From contig NC_092333.1 in the NCBI RefSeq assembly GCF_046630445.1, forward strand, positions 354,425,001 to 354,489,000: a stretch of 64,000 nt of DNA. Reading direction: 5' to 3'. This stretch comes from Rutidosis leptorrhynchoides (lineage: Eukaryota; Streptophyta; Magnoliopsida; Asterales; Asteraceae). The translations under genes and the position numbers were made by a program. How positions within the stretch are numbered: position 1 is the stretch's first letter; every line of letters starts with the position of its first letter. Shown piece after piece: positions 11,289 through 22,310 of this stretch. A model generated the notes under the pieces. The model had not been told where the DNA came from. It made no database searches and worked only from the letters and a program-made list of their open reading frames with translations.

Positions 11289-11599
11289 CTCGAATATTTT
11301 GATTGGGAAAGGTTTTAAACAGACAAAAGTACTATTTGGTGGTGTCTAAGAAAGACAATTATATACGGACTTGGTTGTTGATTTTTTGAACAGTCTCCAA
11401 TTATATTGGAACCAAAACGATCCTGCCTCTCCGTAGTCGAACTGGCCACTTAGGTACGAACTAATCTGTAAGAAACCCTATTAATTGGAGTATCCGATAA
11501 GGTTAGCGACTGAATTTCAAGAATAATTGTTTTAATTAAATTATCGATCTTTTTAGTTAATTAACATTTTCTGAAAGTTACTTTTCGAAGCTTTAAAAT

Positions 11600-12500
11600 A
11601 GAAAATCTAAAAAAATGGAACAACAAATCACCCTTGCTTCTACGAAAAAGCCATGCTTAGATTAAAGAGGAGGACCAATCACCTTAGGAACCGAAGGGAT
11701 CCCTGAAAGCAGTTCACATATGATCAAATTGATTAGTATGATCCATAAATTTCAAGAATTTCCAACTGGCGATCCAAAGTTGCACCTAAATAAGTTCATC
11801 AGTCTGGTTGACTCTTTTAAGAAGGAAGGAAACAAGAAAAACATTTTGAAACTTCACCTTTTCAAATATTCTTTGTCTACACACGCTTTAACATGGTTTC
11901 ATGAGCTTAAATCTAATTCAATACATCAAAGTAGCCCCGATGCTACTAGAACCTTTTCGAATATTCTTCACCTTTTCCAATATTCTTTGTCTCACCCTCA
12001 CTCTTCAAAGTTTATCAAATCTTAAATGCCCCGATGCTACTAGAACCAGTGTAAGGTATGCTTACTCGAGATGGGCATATAAACAGCAAAATAGCTCGAA
12101 CTCTAATATAATCTTCACGTTACTCCAACCTACTCTCCACTCTAAGAAAACTTTAGTTCAATTTATAACAAAACAATATATGATAAACTTCAAGTCATAA
12201 AATGCCAAAATAAATTTGATAATTTGATAAAGACTTTTGAAGAACTAATAACCAATTTTAAGCTTACTCTTAAACAATTAACTACTAAAGTTGAAACAGA
12301 GTGTAGTGATTTTGATGCCCTAGTAGTAACTAGAGGTGGAAAGGAAACAACTATTAACACACCCATACAAAACTTTTTCGATACGGAACCTGTGCCAATT
12401 GACCCAGTTGTCAATCCACCAGAACTGGTATTCCCCCTAAGTTAGCTTACCCTTAGGTGAGGAATGTTCATTAGTATTACAACATGGTATTCCCCCTAAG
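11600..12500 (+). pseudogene. Element C: gag remnant with internal duplications
   Basis: From 11720 the frame reads as the N-terminal part of the retrotransposon gag domain: a KFQEFPTGDPKLHLNKF segment, then an LKLHLFKYSL segment and ALTWFHEL. The conserved segment naming the major homology region then dissolves. Two small direct repeats show why: CCCCGATGCTACTAGAACC occurs at 11935 and again at 12028, and a TTCACCTTTTC-AATATTCTTTGTCT segment occurs at about 11849 and 11966. A third, GGTATTCCCCCTAAGTTA, occurs at 12427 and 12485. Frames change at each. An ORF of 73 codons at 12224 is the gag C-terminal part. No zinc knuckle is visible. Confidence 0.7.
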
Positions 12501-12545
12501 TTAAGAGATACATGAAGATTCATTGTACCTTACTACCTGTAAGAT

Positions 12546-13463
12546 GTCCAAATCAGCAATGCGTTAGCAGATCTGGAGGCCAGTGTAAACCTAATGCCCT
12601 ATTCATTATTTAAAAAGCTAGGACTTAATGATTTAAGACCTACCAGAATGACTATCCAACTCGCGAACATATCAGTTAAGATTCCTCGAGGAATAATTAA
12701 AGATGTCCTAGTCAGAGTGGATATGTTTGCATTCCCCGTTGATTTCATCATTATGGATATTGAGGAAGACGCGAAGGTCCTACACATACTCGGTAGACCA
12801 TTGAAATTAAGATTTGGAAATGAAGAAGTCACATTCAATGTCAACCGACTCATGATCCACCCTCTTGAAGAAGATCTCAATCTCGCAGATTCTTTTCAAG
12901 AACTCGTCAACGAATATCTGAAAGATACCATGGTTATATGCAGTCAAGATCAAATTTCTAAGGATCTGTTTTATAAACCTCCTGAAGAAAATCTCGACAA
13001 CCATTCTCTCCTCTCCGAAACTAACTTTCTTGGCAAAACTATCTGTACACCGCTAGGTCAAGGAATTTCGTTACCTCTGTTAAGGAGAAGACTGAATGAA
13101 GAAATAGATTTCATTCTGGTATTACAGGAATCACAGTTAAAAGAGAACTGTGATAAAATTCCTGAGCCAACTTTCGAAACTTAAGAAGAAGTTTATGAAT
13201 ATGAAGCATTAAGAAGGACAATTTCTAGAACCAAAGAACAGATAACATCAGTGACCGCTATTAAGGATGAAGAATCAGAATTTCAGGAGAGGTATGACTC
13301 GTTAGATAGAAAGGAAATAGCAAGAATGAAGCCGTCTATCAAGGAGCCTCCGGAATTAGAGCTAAAGAAAATACCCGAACATCTGGAGTATGCATTCTTA
13401 GAAGGAAAATCACAACTCCCTGTAATCATCTCTAAAGATCTCACGCCACATGAAAAGGCATAA
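12546..13463 (+). pseudogene. Element C: retropepsin and linker to RT, damaged
   Basis: The catalytic segment is ADLEASVNLMPYSLFKKL. Asp is at 12570-12572, but the Gly two residues later, part of the DLGAS core, is Glu (GAG at 12576). VDFIIMDIEED and ILGRP follow. After GRP the usual ~25 residues are missing and the frame runs into a LRFGNEEVTFNV segment, so there is an in-frame deletion. Both changes should destroy activity. The linker continues to a stop at 13182-13184; a second segment open at 13251-13463 leads to the RT. Confidence 0.8.
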
Positions 13464-14475
13464 TTGATTAATGTTTTGAAATCACATAAGAGGGCAATTT
13501 CTTGGAAGATTTCCGACATCAAAGGGATCAGTCCGAACTATTGCACCCACAAGATTTTCATGGAAGATGATTTCAAACCACCAGTTCAGAGGAAAAGAAG
13601 GGTCAATCCAATGATTCAAGAAGTCATCAAGAAAGAAGTAATCAAACTTCTGGAGACTGGTCTAATGTATCCTATTTTCAACTCGCCATGGGTAAGTCCT
13701 GTTCAAGTGGTACCCAAGAAGGGAGGAATGACCGTAATCAAAAATGAGAATAATGAGCTTATTCTAACAAGGGAGGTCACCAGTTAGAGGGTTTGCATAT
13801 ATTATCGTAAATTAAATGATGCAACCCGAAAAGATCATTTTCCACTTCCGTTCATTGATCAAATGTTGGAACGACTATCGGGAAATGAGTTCTATTGTTT
13901 CCTTGAGGGTTTTTTCGGCTACTTTAAAATTTCCCTCGACCCGAAGGACCAAGAAAAGACAACCTTCACCTGTCCTTATGGAACATTTGCCTACCGACGC
14001 ATGCCCTTTGGGTTGTACAATGCACCTGCTACATCCCAGAGGTGTATGGTAGCTATATTCCATGACATAATCGAATATTGTATGGAAGTCTTCATGGATG
14101 ACTTCTCTGTCTTTGGTAGTACCTTTGAGTCGTGCCTTTCTAACCTTGACAAGATGCTCACCCGGTGTGAAGATTCAAACTTAGTTCTAAATTGGGAAAG
14201 AGGTCACTTCATGGTAAAAGAAGGAATAGTTTTCGGACATAAGATATCAAAGTCAGGAATAAAAGTCAACAAGGCAAAAATTGAAACCATAACCAAGCTT
14301 CCAGAACCTACCACGGTAAAGGCTGTGAGGAGTTTCCTTGGACATGCCGAATTCTACCGACGTTTTATCAAATATTTTTCAAAGGTCACAAGACCTATTA
14401 CTCATCTCCTCGGAAAGGATGTTCTGTTTGTCTTAAATGAAGAATTTATTCAAGCATTCAACTATCTAAAGGAAC
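13464..14475 (+). pseudogene. Element C: reverse transcriptase, catalytic Asp lost
   Basis: This would copy element RNA into DNA. One frame covers the domain, broken by TAG at 13785-13787. Seen in order: a PWVSPVQVVPKKGG segment, CIYYRKLN, the motif A region, FAYRRMPFGLYNAPATSQRCM, and the VFMDDFSVFG active-site box with the two Asp at 14097-14102. In motif A the family reads FLDGFSGY; here it is FLEGFFGY, with GAG at 13905-13907 replacing the catalytic Asp codon. The later thumb/connection segment with FLGHAEFYRRFI is well kept. Classified as Athila-like Ty3 by these motifs. Confidence 0.9.
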
Positions 14476-14930
14476 AGCTCACACATGCACCCATCATGAT
14501 AGCTCCTGATTTGAGCTTACCCTTCAAAATCATGTGTGACACTAGTGATTTCGCGGTTGGAGCTGTACTAGAACAACAGAAAGATAAGCATTTTCATCCA
14601 ATCTATTACGCCAGCGAAACCTTAACCAGAGCTCAAGAGAATAATACCACTATGGAAAAGGAACTGCTAGCAGTAGTTTTCACCTTCGACAAATTCCGTT
14701 CCTATCTTATCCTGTCCAAAACTATGGTTTACACAGATCATTCAGCCCTGAAATATATATTTACTAAGCAAGATGCTAAACCAAGACTCTTACAATGGAT
14801 CTTACTCCTTTAAGAATTTGATATTGAGATTAAAGATAAGAAACGAGCAGAGAACGTCGCAGCAGATCATCTTAGTCGCTTGGAAAATTTGGCGATGGAA
14901 CCACTTATTGAACAAGATTAGAGATAAATT
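14476..14930 (+). pseudogene. Element C: RNase H domain
   Basis: RNase H removes the RNA strand during reverse transcription. Same frame as the RT. Acidic residues expected at the active site are visible: Asp in MCDTSDFAVGAVL, Glu in MEKELLAVVF, and Asp in VYTDHSALKYIF. A TAA at 14811-14813 (probably from CAA) interrupts; the frame continues afterwards with the final Asp in an AADHLSRLEN segment, then two stops near 14920. Apart from the nonsense codon the domain looks complete. Confidence 0.85.
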
Positions 14931-16290
14931 TCTAGAAGAACAGCTTATGAGCTTACGACAAGCCAACATAGGATCACAATTCACTGATACCCCTTGGTAT
15001 GCTGACATAGCAAACTACCTAGTTGTCGGAGTAGTGCAAAAAGGAATGAGCACATCGCGAAGAAGGAAGTTCTTCAGGGATGCTAATTTTTACTACTGGG
15101 AAGATCCTTACCTATTCAAAATTTTCCCTGATCAAATAATCAGGTGATGCGTCGATGAGAGACAAGCACCAGGGATTCTTCACCAAAGTCATCACGGAAC
15201 AACTGGAGGTCATCATGGAGCAAACTTAACCGCAAGAAAAGTCTACGATTCAGGATTTTATGGCCTACTATATTCTGAGATGCGCAAGAGCTTGAAAGCG
15301 TTGCAACGCTTGCCAAAGACAATGGATTATCTCTGTGAAGAATGAGATGCCTCGAACTAATATCCAAGCTTGTGAAATCTTCGATATATAGGAATTAGAC
15401 TTTATGGGGCCGTTCCCCAAGTATAATGGGAAAAATACATCCTCGTAGCAGTAGATTATGTCTCCAGATGGGTCAAAGCACAAGCATTTCCATCCAATGA
15501 TGCCAAGGTCATCGCCAATTTCCTGAAAAAGACTCTTCTGCCGATTCGGAGCTCCCCGCGCTATAATAAGTGATAAAGGCACACACTTCTGTAATACTCA
15601 ATTCATGAAAGTGATGCAACAATATGGAGTTACCCACAAGATGTCAACTTCCTATCATCCGCAGACCAACGGGCATGCATAAGTCACCAACAGAGCAGTC
15701 AAAAGAATTCTAGAACGAACTGTCGGCCATCATGGAAATAAATGGGCCGAGAAACTAGATGATGCTTTGTGGGCATTTTGGACTGCTTACAAGAATTCTC
15801 TAGGAACTACACCCTACTGCATGATTTATGGAAAAGCATGTCACCGTCCACCGGAACTCGAATACAAAGCTCTTTGGGCATTAAAAACCTGTAACCTCGA
15901 TCCTTCAGTAACCTCTAGGCATCGAAAGATGCAGATGAATGAACTCGCTTAATTAAGAGACCAAGCATACGAGACGTGATATATCTATAAGGAACGAACG
16001 AAGTTGACACACGATGCAAAACTTATACCAACAAAGTTTGCTCCTAGAGATAAGTTCTACTCTTTAATTCTCGATTTAAGAAATTCTCCAGTAAATTCAG
16101 ATCACGGTGGTGTGGACCATTCAAAGTAATACACGCTTTTTCGCATGGATCCGTAGAATTAGAAGGACCTACTGGAAATTTTAAAGTCAATGGCCACCGA
16201 TTGAAAGCTTACCTAGAAGACCACAACAGGGAGGAATACCTGTTCTCCCTTGCTCCATTTAAATACATGCCAGAAGAAGTCGAGTTGTAA
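14931..16290 (+). pseudogene. Element C: integrase, multiply frameshifted
   Basis: Integrase would insert the cDNA. Pieces in all three frames follow the family order: an N-terminal FTDTPWYADIANYLVVGVV segment in the 14773-15147 frame, a His-rich zinc-binding region near 15180-15230, the core with a DFMGPFPKYNG segment near 15395-15430, a THFCN segment near 15580, a MSTSYHPQTNGH segment near 15640-15680, an LDDALWAFWTAYK segment near 15757, then a C-terminal [21 protein letters not shown] segment near 16105-16165. There are at least four frameshifts and a stop replacing the Gln after NGHA. No chromodomain was seen. The frame ends with TAA just before 16290. Confidence 0.85.
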
Positions 16291-16541
16291 TGACTTGATA
16301 AACAAAGCGCTCTTGGGAGGCACCCTTTGCTTATCTTTTTTTTATATTTATTTTTAATTTCAATTTATTTTTCGTCTACGATTTATTTTTCTGTGCACTA
16401 ACCCTAAGTGTCATACTTGCACTTAGTACTTACTCGTTTGTTGAAATGTATCCACTAAAAATTCCAAGTTCAGGTGCTTCCTACAGCATACCCAACCGTA
16501 GGAGGAGGACTCCCAGGGCTTACCTTTCAGAGAGCAGTACT
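16291..16541 (+). other. Element C: post-integrase spacer, no gene
   Basis: It begins with an AACAAAGCGCTCTTGGGAGG segment that often follows integrase in Athila-like elements, then T-rich DNA. No ORF supported. It ends with AGTAC (16537-16541), the left target-site copy of solo LTR D. Confidence 0.6.
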
Positions 16542-17803
16542 GTAACATCCCAAATAATTAAGGTAATATTTTATGAAATTTAAAATTTATATTAATTGTC
16601 GGTATTAATTTGTATAAAATAAGTGGTTAATATTTAAAGTTTGCTAGTTAAGTTGGTAAGGGACTAGAGATGCAAAGTTAGCCTAAGGACCTCTCACATT
16701 ATGGTTTTGGTGGGGAGGGTAGAAAGTGCAATTATTGTAAAGTTAAATAAATAAAAGAGTTAAAATGCTGTAAATCTCTATCAGTTGCAAGAAAATAAAA
16801 TTCATAGTGTGCTTGTGTGTGTCTGTCGACCCAAACAAGAAGAGAAGGAGAAACCTTCAATTGGAAGGATTTTGTACATGCAAGTGGAAATTCATGTAAT
16901 CTAGTGTGCCTTAATCACTATAGCAAGTTGTAAATCTTCCATTTCTTCTCCATTGTGCATAATTAGGGTTCTTAAATCCCTAAAGATAAGGTATGAACTT
17001 CTATGTCTAAGTATCACTATAATTGGGTGTTTTAGATGAATCTCAAGCTTATAAGTTGTTGTATGTTGTAAGTATACACATTTGTATGAGTAAAAACAAA
17101 TTTTTAATGATGTTGGATGTAAGTTCATGAATGAACTTGCTAATTGAGTGTATGATATGAATATTGTGAATTTGGTGATGTATATAGTCTAGAATCAAGT
17201 CATGCACTCTAGGTGTTTGATGAAATGCCTCAATAAAGATGTTTATGAAATTTAGTTAATTTGTAAAGAAGAAAGTTTATGTGTAAATTGTTGATGTTGT
17301 TGTAAGTAATAATATTTGGATGTATGATGATTTTAAGGATGTTAGTAGTTGAAATGGGTTTATGCACATTTGATGCTTGATGAAATGCTTGAAAGAATTA
17401 CAAGTCATGTTTGTAAGAGATAAACTAGAGAAATTATGTAATTAGGGAATTGATGTTTGAATGTTAATGTTTGTTATAATGGAATAAGGGAAAAGATGAG
17501 TTAAAATGTCATGTATGTAAGTGTTCATGTGATTAATGGGGTAAAGAGAGGATTAAGTCAAATGTGTAGGTATATGAAAGTGTTGTAAGTTTTCGAAAGA
17601 TGTAATTTCGTTGAATTATGTTAATGACGAGACTAGCTTATGTATAGGTGTTAATCAAGGCAAAGGAGCTCCAAGTGATCAAGGAATCTCACTTAATCAA
17701 GGTGAGTTTATAGGGGGTAAATTGGGCGGGTCAAGAGTGACTTAGTGTTTCCGGATTGCATCCGTGCAAGAGGACAACGACTAAGTGCACTAGATGGATA
17801 GTT

Positions 17804-18041
17804 TAGATAGAATTATTAGGCATGCCTAGTAATTGTATCTATGGTTGATGATTAGCTTAGGTAAGGTCATTAAACTTGCTTAATGATCTTGTCTATGGTA
17901 TGACTTAGCTTAGACATCTAGGGTGTCTATGTAAATATGTATGCAATGTGATTAAGGTAGCTTAGGCATATGTGTATGCCTATGGTTATGTTTAGCTTAG
18001 ACATAATTACTAGGATTGGCCTTAGTAAGTTATGTCTATGG
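17804..18041. repeat. Array of five hairpins with conserved flanks and covarying stems
   Basis: Five inverted repeats follow each other, mostly between a TTAGCTTAG-like left flank and a CTATGGT right flank. Outer stems are TAGATA/TATCTA (17804, 17836), AGGTAAGGTCATTAA against TTAATGATCTTGTCT (17859, 17880; G-U wobble needed), TAGACA/TGTCTA (17911, 17924), TAGGCATA/TATGCCTA (17963, 17975) and TAGACATAA/TTATGTCTA (17998, 18030). The third stem base pair changes between units (A-T, A-T, G-C, A-T type) with both sides altered together. The first hairpin also has the perfect inner palindrome AGGCATGCCT. Confidence 0.8.
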
Positions 18042-18540
18042 TAAGGAAAGGAGTCGGATCCGAAAGTAAGTAAGCAACCATTTGTGTTGGAAAAACTAAG
18101 TGATGCAATGATTATGCTCAATGATATATGTTATTTTATTCGCCTATAACTCACCCCCATGTTGTTTTATGTTTTTTATAGGAATGAAAGGACATCATGA
18201 AGGTAAGGAGACCATGTAAGGATTACGGAGCATTTGTCATATAGTAAGTGGTAATGCAAGTCACTATTTTGAATCTAGCTCTAATGATACTGCTTATCAA
18301 CGCTAATTCTTTTGTACTCATAAATTATGTTTCTTTTGAGAATTGGGACCAAATGTTGTGTTTAAGTTGTGTAGACATGTTGTTTAGGATTAAAGGATTT
18401 TCGTAATGTTTGACGATGTAAGAAACTGTTTTAATTAAGGTTGTTTATGTATTATGTTGTTAAAATATGTTGGGTGATAATGAAATGGTGAAAATGAGGT
18501 TTTTCTAACAAGTTACAGATCAGAACCAGCGTCAGTGTAA

Positions 18541-18655
18541 GGCCGCGCCGCGACCTCATTTGCCGCGTCGCGGCACATAACGCATTTGAATATCAGGAGG
18601 GCTGTCAAAATAGTCTGAAATCATTTGATTTACCGCGTCGCAACCAAGGATTGCC
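18541..18655. repeat. GC-rich near-palindromes (GCCGCGTCGCGGC-like)
   Basis: GGCCGCGCCGCGACC, TTGCCGCGTCGCGGCA and TACCGCGTCGCAACC occur within about 100 bp, CpG-dense in strongly AT-rich surroundings, near the right end of solo LTR D. Confidence 0.65.
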
Positions 18656-18745
18656 GTGGCTCACTTGGTCTGTGCAGTTACCATTTTAAAAATAAAATAA
18701 ATAAAATAAATAAATAAATTTATCGTTTAAGGGCGTTAAAAGTAC

Positions 18746-19490
18746 AGAACAGCACAGGCCTACGACAGCACAACTAGGCCCGATACGTTTGATTTTAGAG
18801 AGTTTTGATGCAGACATCAGTATGGCACCGCCAGATCCTCAACCACGACGCTCCCCGCGTTTAGCCTCTAGGCCCGTTGAGCATTCAGAGTCATTAGAGC
18901 CGCGTGAGTCACAAGTTATGATTTACCATGGTGCCACCATGAGTGACCCGATTGTCACATGGGCATTACTTAGAGATTACCAGGGACTCTACAGAGCTTT
19001 CAGAGCATATCTTCAGCGTGAAGGAACGCCCTAAAGTACACTAGGGCCTTCCTTATTCTGATTAGCGCGTCATGCAACTCCTAGACGCTCCACTCCAGTT
19101 TCGATTCAATCCGTAGCCTCAGCAGTCGCTCCCGTTCGTGCTACTATGCCATCTGCATCAGCTGCTCCACCTGATCATGTTATTGAGATAGTTCCTATCC
19201 ATGAGTTACCTGAGGGCTGCCATCTAGTTACAGTCCCTATTTCAGTGGAACCACCTATGGCCCAGGTTTTTGAAATCACTGGGAACATCCCTGATGAGGA
19301 GCCATTTCCGAGTCTCTCACACCTTAAGCTACCATCAGACCTATGTTTAGACACACTTTTGTGCCTCAATTTTGATGCGGGACAACCACTTAAGGACTTG
19401 CAAAGACTTGAGGACGAGGAGGACATCTTAGGATCTTTTGGATACTTCGCAAACACTACCCTACACACAGGCCATGACAGTATTTCATAG
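18746..19490 (+). pseudogene. Element C: downstream ORF region, unknown product
   Basis: Two open pieces, 18789-19034 (81 codons) and 19146-19490 (114 codons), lie in C after the integrase, in the place where Athila elements can carry a third ORF. The first has a PQPRRSPRLASRP basic segment; the second is acidic and proline-rich with an IPDEEPFPSLSHLKLPSD segment. No transmembrane segment is visible, so an envelope-like role has no support here. The two are in different frames and may be one broken ORF. Function unknown. Confidence 0.45.
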
Positions 19491-19676
19491 AATCCTTTCT
19501 TTTAGTTTTATCTTTATCATAAAAGCATTGTATAAAATATATATCTAGTGGAAATGCTACTCTCTTTTGTTCTTTATGTAGAATTATATCAAAGAGACTG
19601 GTACTTTCCAGCACTAGGAAAATAGCTTGACCGTAAGGAAGTAATCTGTCCTCAAACCTCTTTTATTACGCACTAA

Positions 19677-19719
19677 AATCTCTAAGTGTGGGGTTGTACC
19701 CGCAACAAACTTAGAGATT
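19677..19719 (+). other. Hairpin enclosing a polypurine-like motif
   Basis: AATCTCTAAG (19677-19686) and CTTAGAGATT (19710-19719) form a perfect 10-bp stem. It encloses TGTGGGGTTGTACCCGC, with a possible inner GGG/CCC pairing. CTAAGTGTGGGG is the same string found directly before the 3' LTR at 21252. 19491-19676 and 19720-20030 are AT-rich with no gene. Confidence 0.6.
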
Positions 19720-20031
19720 CTACAAAATATTGTCCTTAATTTATCAAAAGTATTAAAACATTCTATATTATGGAACATAAGGGACAATGTTCTTCTATGT
19801 GTGAGGTATTGGGTAAAGGTTTAAGAATAATAAAGTAAACGCCAAATTTTGAAAAATTCTTTTGTCTAAAAAGTAATTAGCAAAGAATATTAGGGAAATT
19901 TGAAAAATTCTTACCTAGTTTTTACCCAAAAGATTCTATAAAATTGCCAAAATCAGTTTTTTAAACATTTACTATAATAGAACGATTAAGCTGAAACTCG
20001 TGATTTTTGTCACAAGATTTCTTTCGAATAC

Positions 20032-20517
20032 ATGTGTAAAAGGCTACGCATAACCAAGGCACGACCCCTACTCCCCAAAAGTGAGGAATTCTTGGACTCA
20101 AAGTACCTGTACGAACCATCCAATCTACAGTACTTTATCAATTCATTTGATGAGCGTGCCGGTGTACGGTTTAAGTTAGAACTCGGTTTTGACATTCGTT
20201 TCAAGGTCATTGGTTAGTAAGCACCATACGTGGTGTAGGTGCGATACTCCTTCCGAAATCATTCTGAATAGAGAAGACAAAAGCCATCCATTTCTGTTTC
20301 CACTCCACGCATTTAAACCAACCAACTCGCACCAAAGAGTTGATGAATCAGAAAATACTCACCCTAAATTCACCACCAAACCAACGAACTCGCACTTGTT
20401 AAAAGTTTTCGAACCCCCGATTGTTTTTAATAGGTCAAAGACCTATTTTCGATGAATTATCACTTCCTCTCTGGGCACCAGCAGCAAAAGACTAAAGTTA
20501 TGAAGAAAAGGGTATGC

Positions 20518-20566
<49 letters not shown>

Positions 20567-20961
20567 GAGAGAGAGAGAGAGAGCAAAGTCTCTAAATAAA
20601 GGCAAGAAAAACCCGAGGAGGTGGCCAAAAGAAGAATTGTCGAAAGAGCTAAGAAAAATTCTAGACAAAAGTCTTAGAAAAATCCACATCTTCCGAAGAA
20701 CTCATCGCGAAATTCAAGCCATTCTATATCCAAAAAATGGATACTCTGAAAAATCAAAATCTATCAATTCTCTTTAAAAAGTCAAAAGATCCAAATACCT
20801 TTCACCTTTCCATAAATTCTCCGCCAACCAACCCTACAACCCGTCTTCTCTTAAAAGAATGTCTAGGAAGAAGATCAGTGACGTCCTTACTTAACCGGTG
20901 GAGATATCGATGCTCTACCAAGCCAATGATGAAAACCGTTACACGACTGGCTTCTGAGTGA
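20032..20961 (+). other. Element C: weak ORFs before the 3' LTR
   Basis: Short open frames (20032-20217, 20189-20455, 20514-20777, 20737-20961) overlap in different frames. The first contains an NLQYFINSFDERAGVRFKL segment. They may be pieces of one decayed reading frame or chance. No domain recognised. 20962-21250 holds nothing I can name. Confidence 0.3.
20524..20583 (+). repeat. (GA)n microsatellite
   Basis: About 30 GA units with one GT interruption. The Leu/Ser and Arg/Glu repeat ORFs on both strands here are products of it. Confidence 0.95.
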
Positions 20962-21251
20962 CAATACAATTAGATTAGGGCACCCTAAACACTTGAGTAA
21001 TATGAGTGACCCGCTAGTGAGAAGCCTGGTCATGTATACTCTACATCTGAGAGTTCAAAAGTACGCCTTTTCACCATGGACACGACTAAAATCTAGCAAC
21101 AGATCCATCGAAGTTTGAAACTTTTTCTACTACTTTCAAAAAATGTGATGACTTCTGATCAAGGCATAATAAAATAATCCAAGGGTGGGCGAGGGAGAAT
21201 CTATTAGAAAATAACCTTATATTCCCGTTTTTTGATTGAGGACAAGAAAAG

Positions 21252-21267
21252 CTAAGTGTGGGGTATT
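21252..21267 (+). other. Polypurine-like tract of element C
   Basis: CTAAGTGTGGGGTATT lies directly before TGATATTGG at 21268, where plus-strand priming is expected in Athila-like elements. Confidence 0.65.
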
Positions 21268-21840
21268 TGATATTGGCCAAAAAGTCACGTTTTTACTCCC
21301 GATATTAAGCCCTAAATCAATAAAGTTCCAAACTTTATCACCAAAATAATTGCTTTGTCGGTTAATTTTGTAGATTAAGTAATTACAATGGCGGCGCAAA
21401 AATAATCAAGTAAATCGGAGCTAAAACAAAGATTCTAGAGCGAAAACGGTGAAAAAAAGTTACGACCCCGGAAACCAAGTTATGATCCCGGGAACGAGTA
21501 AAAAGATCCAAGCAAAATAGCAAACCAGCCTATGCACCGGCCTCCTGAGCCGACTTACCACACCGGCCTACCACAAAGGGCACCGGCTTGCCAGATCAAC
21601 ACACACCAGGCAAGGAAAATAGCTAGGATAAACGGGCTGCCTGGCACCTGCCTGTGGCGCCGGCCTACCAGCCGGCCTGCCAAGACGGCCTTCCAGCCGG
21701 CCCCCCACGACGGCCTTCCAGCCGGCCCCATCCAAATTTCTCCTATAAAATAGGGCATTTGGGCTCATTTTTACACACACTCAACTTTTTACTTCAATTT
21801 AGATTTAAATATTTTTAGTTTGATTTTAGTAGTAGCTATC
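21268..21840 (+). repeat. Element C 3' LTR, left part
   Basis: Matches 9454 onward, including the TATA box (21744-21750), to the AGTAGTAGCTA segment, after which element E begins. The remainder should lie beyond the window. Compared with the 5' LTR it has a longer GC-rich array before the TATA box. Confidence 0.9.
21661..21730 (+). repeat. 25-bp GC-rich tandem repeat (CCAGCCGGCC)
   Basis: CCAGCCGGCC occurs at 21668, 21693 and 21718, exactly 25 bp apart, with GACGGCCTT between copies. It ends about 16 bp before the TATA box. The 5' LTR has only degenerate traces (about 9830-9880). Confidence 0.85.
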
Positions 21841-22310
21841 TGATGGTGCTCCAAATGAACATATATTTAGGCACAATAACCTTCCAATATGTAAAGCTTT
21901 TAGTTGCAATTGTTCTATTTTTATGTCATATTCGTTTAAATAAATAAGTGCGAAGACAAAAGAAGAAAATGAAGATTTGAAGACGCAAATGACCAAAAAT
22001 CTCAAATGTACAAGATACAATCCAAGTGGTTCCATTTAATGATGAGAAACGTCTAAAAATTACAAGAATGCAAGCTGCGAAACACAAAGTACAAGATATC
22101 TACGTGTACGAAAAGACGTTCGAAAATCCAGAACCGGAACATAAACCGAGCATCAACGCGCTAGTCATCGGACCTAAAATTACAAGTCTACTATGCAAAA
22201 GAATATAATATAATATAATATATAATTATATAAAATTATATATATTATATTATATATTATTATAATACGTCGACAAACTGGAAAACAAAGTGATTGAGCT
22301 GGATCCAGCT

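Larger units (their letters stand above)
16542..18740. mobile_element. Solo LTR D (2.2 kb)
   Basis: Starts TGTAACATCCC and ends GGGCGTTAAA, which pairs as terminal repeats TGTAAC/GTTACA if one C>A change is allowed. Flanked by perfect 5-bp repeats AGTAC (16537-16541, 18741-18745). No second LTR or internal region, so it is a solo LTR. It sits between the integrase and the downstream ORF region of C. It carries a remarkable hairpin array (17804-18038) and a GC-rich repeat near its right end. No ORF in it (including 17927-18121 on the minus strand) looks like a gene. Confidence 0.85.
9454..21840 (+). mobile_element. Element C: Athila-like Ty3 retrotransposon, 3' LTR cut by E
   Basis: C has a 5' LTR (9454-11253), an Asp-type primer site, remnants of gag, protease, RT, RNase H and integrase in the order expected for Ty3 elements, a further ORF region, a polypurine-like tract and a 3' LTR starting at 21268. 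The 3' LTR follows the 5' LTR for about 570 bp and stops matching at 21840, where element E begins. The first 290 bp of the two LTRs differ at about 9% of positions by eye, so it is the oldest complete insertion here. The RT lacks a catalytic Asp and several frames are broken, so it cannot move itself. Confidence 0.9.

Noticed and set aside
13464-16290. An integrated plant pararetrovirus as source of the RT
   Set aside because: RT is followed by RNase H and then integrase, and flanked by LTRs with an Asp primer site; no movement protein was seen. This fits an Athila-like retrotransposon.
18789-19490. Envelope-like gene in element C
   Set aside because: No signal peptide or transmembrane segment is visible in the open pieces.
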